Shown one piece after another: positions 5,252 through 5,989 of a DNA stretch of 5,989 nt. The stretch covers positions 1 to 5,989 of the forward strand of contig CAYPOY010000327.1 of the NCBI GenBank assembly GCA_964412395.1, in the 5' to 3' direction. The first letter of the stretch is position 1. Each line of letters opens with the position of its first letter. The notes under the pieces are model-generated. The model ran no database searches. It saw only the letters and a list, made by a program, of their open reading frames with translations, and was not told where the DNA came from. This DNA comes from CAYPOY01 sp964412395. Its GTDB lineage: Bacteria; Chloroflexota; Anaerolineae; B4-G1. A program made the translations under genes and the position numbers.

Positions 5252-5607
5252 TAAGGTTTTTCATTTAATTCGCCATGTATATATCTTTTCCAATTATCTT
5301 CAGTGACGATATACCCTGTATTATCGCAAAAATCTAGAAATGCACCCCAATTTTCAGGGGTCCATTGTATAAGTTCATCAGTGACATAACCTCTGAATGT
5401 CATTACTTCAAATAAATCCTTATCAATCTGCTTTTCCGTGATATTCATAATTTGTCGCACATCTGTTATGGTTACGTCCGCCAAGAGTTCTTTGATTTCT
5501 TTCATAGTGGAAATAACGTTAGCCCCGATTTCCAATACAAAAAACAATACTGTGCAACCTGCTACAAACCACACCACTTGTGCCGCTAATTTGATTTTAT
5601 CTCTCAA
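5251..5607 (-). CDS. Membrane-anchored protein (118 aa), TTG start
   Basis: TTG 5607 is the start. AAGGAG lies 7 nt upstream, itself next to the element at 5622-5643, and there is no ATG nearby. A short basic N-terminus (residues 2-6) precedes one hydrophobic segment (about 7-28, AAQVVWFVAGCTVLFFVLEI at 8-27), so a single transmembrane anchor or uncleaved signal is likely. The soluble part has a charged helix (STMKEIKELLADV, 33-45) and a C-terminal domain rich in Trp, Asp and Tyr (IQWTPENWGAFLDFCDN, 80-96, and TEDNWKRYIHGEL, 102-114). No catalytic motif is recognised. It lies between the two copies of the duplicated genes, so it is either the unique part of an 889-bp tandem unit or an insertion between two copies. 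Confidence 0.75.
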   Translation of the reverse strand: MRDKIKLAAQVVWFVAGCTVLFFVLEIGANVISTMKEIKELLADVTITDVRQIMNITEKQIDKDLFEVMTFRGYVTDELIQWTPENWGAFLDFCDNTGYIVTEDNWKRYIHGELNEKP

Positions 5608-5621
5608 CTTCAGTCTCCTTA

Positions 5622-5643
5622 GCGTTTAATACCCATTAAACGC
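5622..5643 (-). repeat. Intergenic stop-palindrome-RBS element H (perfect)
   Basis: GCGTTTAA-TACCCA-TTAAACGC: perfect 8-bp arms of the T-variant. It lies between the zinc gene copy 2 (TAA at 5647-5645) and AAGGAG of the 118-aa gene, and it marks the left edge of direct repeat copy 2. Confidence 0.88.
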
Positions 5644-5644
5644 A

Positions 5645-5881
5645 TTATTGTGCATCCTCGCTGCCGGCGCAGCCCGGGCGATGGGATTCCCCGAGCTGCG
5701 CCTTATCAAGGGAGGAGGTGGAAGAAAAGACCCCTCCGGCCGGAGGTAGAGCCAGAGAGCCAAAACACGGGTTCGGATGGCAACGTCCGCATAGCCACTC
5801 TTTATCTCTCCGCCACCAATCACGACCTCCACAAATATGGCAAACATCTTCATTTAATTCACTCATCCATGATATAGGCAT
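5645..5881 (-). CDS. Zinc-binding protein, duplicated gene copy 2 (78 aa)
   Basis: This is the second copy of the 4756-4992 gene, offset by 889 bp and encoding the same 78 residues, with CHIC (14-17) and CGRC (31-34). The start is ATG 5881 after the same G7 tract. The only coding-strand difference is in the last Gln codon. Unlike copy 1, it is followed by a perfectly palindromic element (5622-5643) and then the membrane-protein gene. Such close identity implies a recent duplication, gene conversion, or an assembly effect. Confidence 0.72.
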   Translation of the reverse strand: MPISWMSELNEDVCHICGGRDWWRRDKEWLCGRCHPNPCFGSLALPPAGGVFSSTSSLDKAQLGESHRPGCAGSEDAQ

Positions 5882-5886
5882 TTTCA

Positions 5887-5989
5887 CTACCCCCCCTTCT
5901 TCTTCAGGAATATCTTTGTTTCAAGCTCATTAATCCTGTTGCTGATTTCGCAGAGGTCACGCATCACCATTGATTCCCACAATCTCAGG
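5887..5989 (-). CDS. Small coiled-coil-like gene copy 2, 5' end beyond window
   Basis: The last 33 codons and the stop are identical to the 3' part of the gene at 4998-5217 (LRLWESMVMRDL..., ending KKKGG). The window ends inside the gene, so the start, and whether this copy is intact rather than frameshifted, cannot be seen. The stop TAG overlaps a possible GTG of the next gene by one base, as in copy 1. Confidence 0.55.
   Translation of the reverse strand, partial: LRLWESMVMRDLCEISNRINELETKIFLKKKGG

Larger units (their letters stand above)
5622..5989. repeat. Direct repeat copy 2 (368 bp, runs to window end)
   Basis: Second copy of 4733-5100 at an offset of 889 bp. Both mismatches to copy 1 lie within the first 27 bp, in or beside the palindromic element; the following 341 bp are identical. 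The match continues to the last base, so the true repeat may be longer. The sequence ending within a repeat is what an assembly break would also look like. Confidence 0.97.

Noticed and set aside
2306..5643. CRISPR array or integron attC sites as explanation of the repeated palindromes
   Set aside because: Copies are separated by whole genes of variable length rather than by uniform spacers; there is no integrase and no GTTRRRY core site, and each copy is tied to a ribosome site.
1..5989. Circular molecule signalled by a terminal repeat
   Set aside because: The right end repeats an internal stretch (4733-5100), not the left end, so nothing here supports circularity.

Overview
The window reads as a bacterial phage, prophage or related mobile-element replication/early region. 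Every supportable gene lies on the minus strand, so transcription runs from right (5989) to left (1). Genes are small, tightly packed or overlapping, and mostly preceded by strong AAGGAGG-type ribosome binding sites. There is no host-like housekeeping gene, no rRNA or tRNA, and no gene on the plus strand that I can support. The host cannot be fixed from this sequence. The combination of a DUF3854/DUF927-like primase-helicase, DUF1643, and tiny CxxC proteins is typical of metagenomic phages and mobile elements of bacteria using canonical Shine-Dalgarno initiation. No stretch over 300 bases lacks a gene.

Layout in transcription order. (1) 5989-4733: a duplicated block. A coiled-coil-like small gene (partial, 5887-5989) is followed by a zinc-binding gene (5645-5881), then a membrane-anchored 118-aa gene (5251-5607), then a second copy of the coiled-coil gene (4998-5217, apparently frameshifted) and a second copy of the zinc-binding gene (4756-4992). 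The two copies match at 366 of 368 positions and are offset by exactly 889 bp. The second copy runs into the window edge. (2) 4719-3193: an 81-aa CxxC protein, a 60-aa protein, a 71-aa protein, a DUF1643 protein lacking the family's usual LNPS-type motif, and a 121-aa unknown. (3) 3175-1869: a short DUF429-like (RNase H-fold) protein, a 56-aa zinc ribbon that probably starts with CTG, a 92-aa unknown, and a 139-aa Cys-rich helix-turn-helix protein. (4) 1888 to the left edge: a large primase-helicase, cut by the edge after 629 residues.

The most striking feature is a recurring intergenic element. It is a 22-bp inverted repeat, GCGTATAA-N6-TTATACGC with variants and a constant 6-nt centre. It sits after the stop codon of one gene and directly abuts the Shine-Dalgarno of the next. 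Six full copies (2306, 2614, 4250, 4733, 5230, 5622) and two half or decayed copies (3573, 4467) are present. The element often supplies the upstream gene's stop codon, and the left boundary of the 889-bp-offset duplication falls at its outer edge. It resembles in concept the extended start-associated sequences (ESAS) of cluster K mycobacteriophages, but its sequence is different. I propose that it is a stop-hairpin-RBS module that makes each small gene an exchangeable cassette and may also be an operator or RNA-level regulator.
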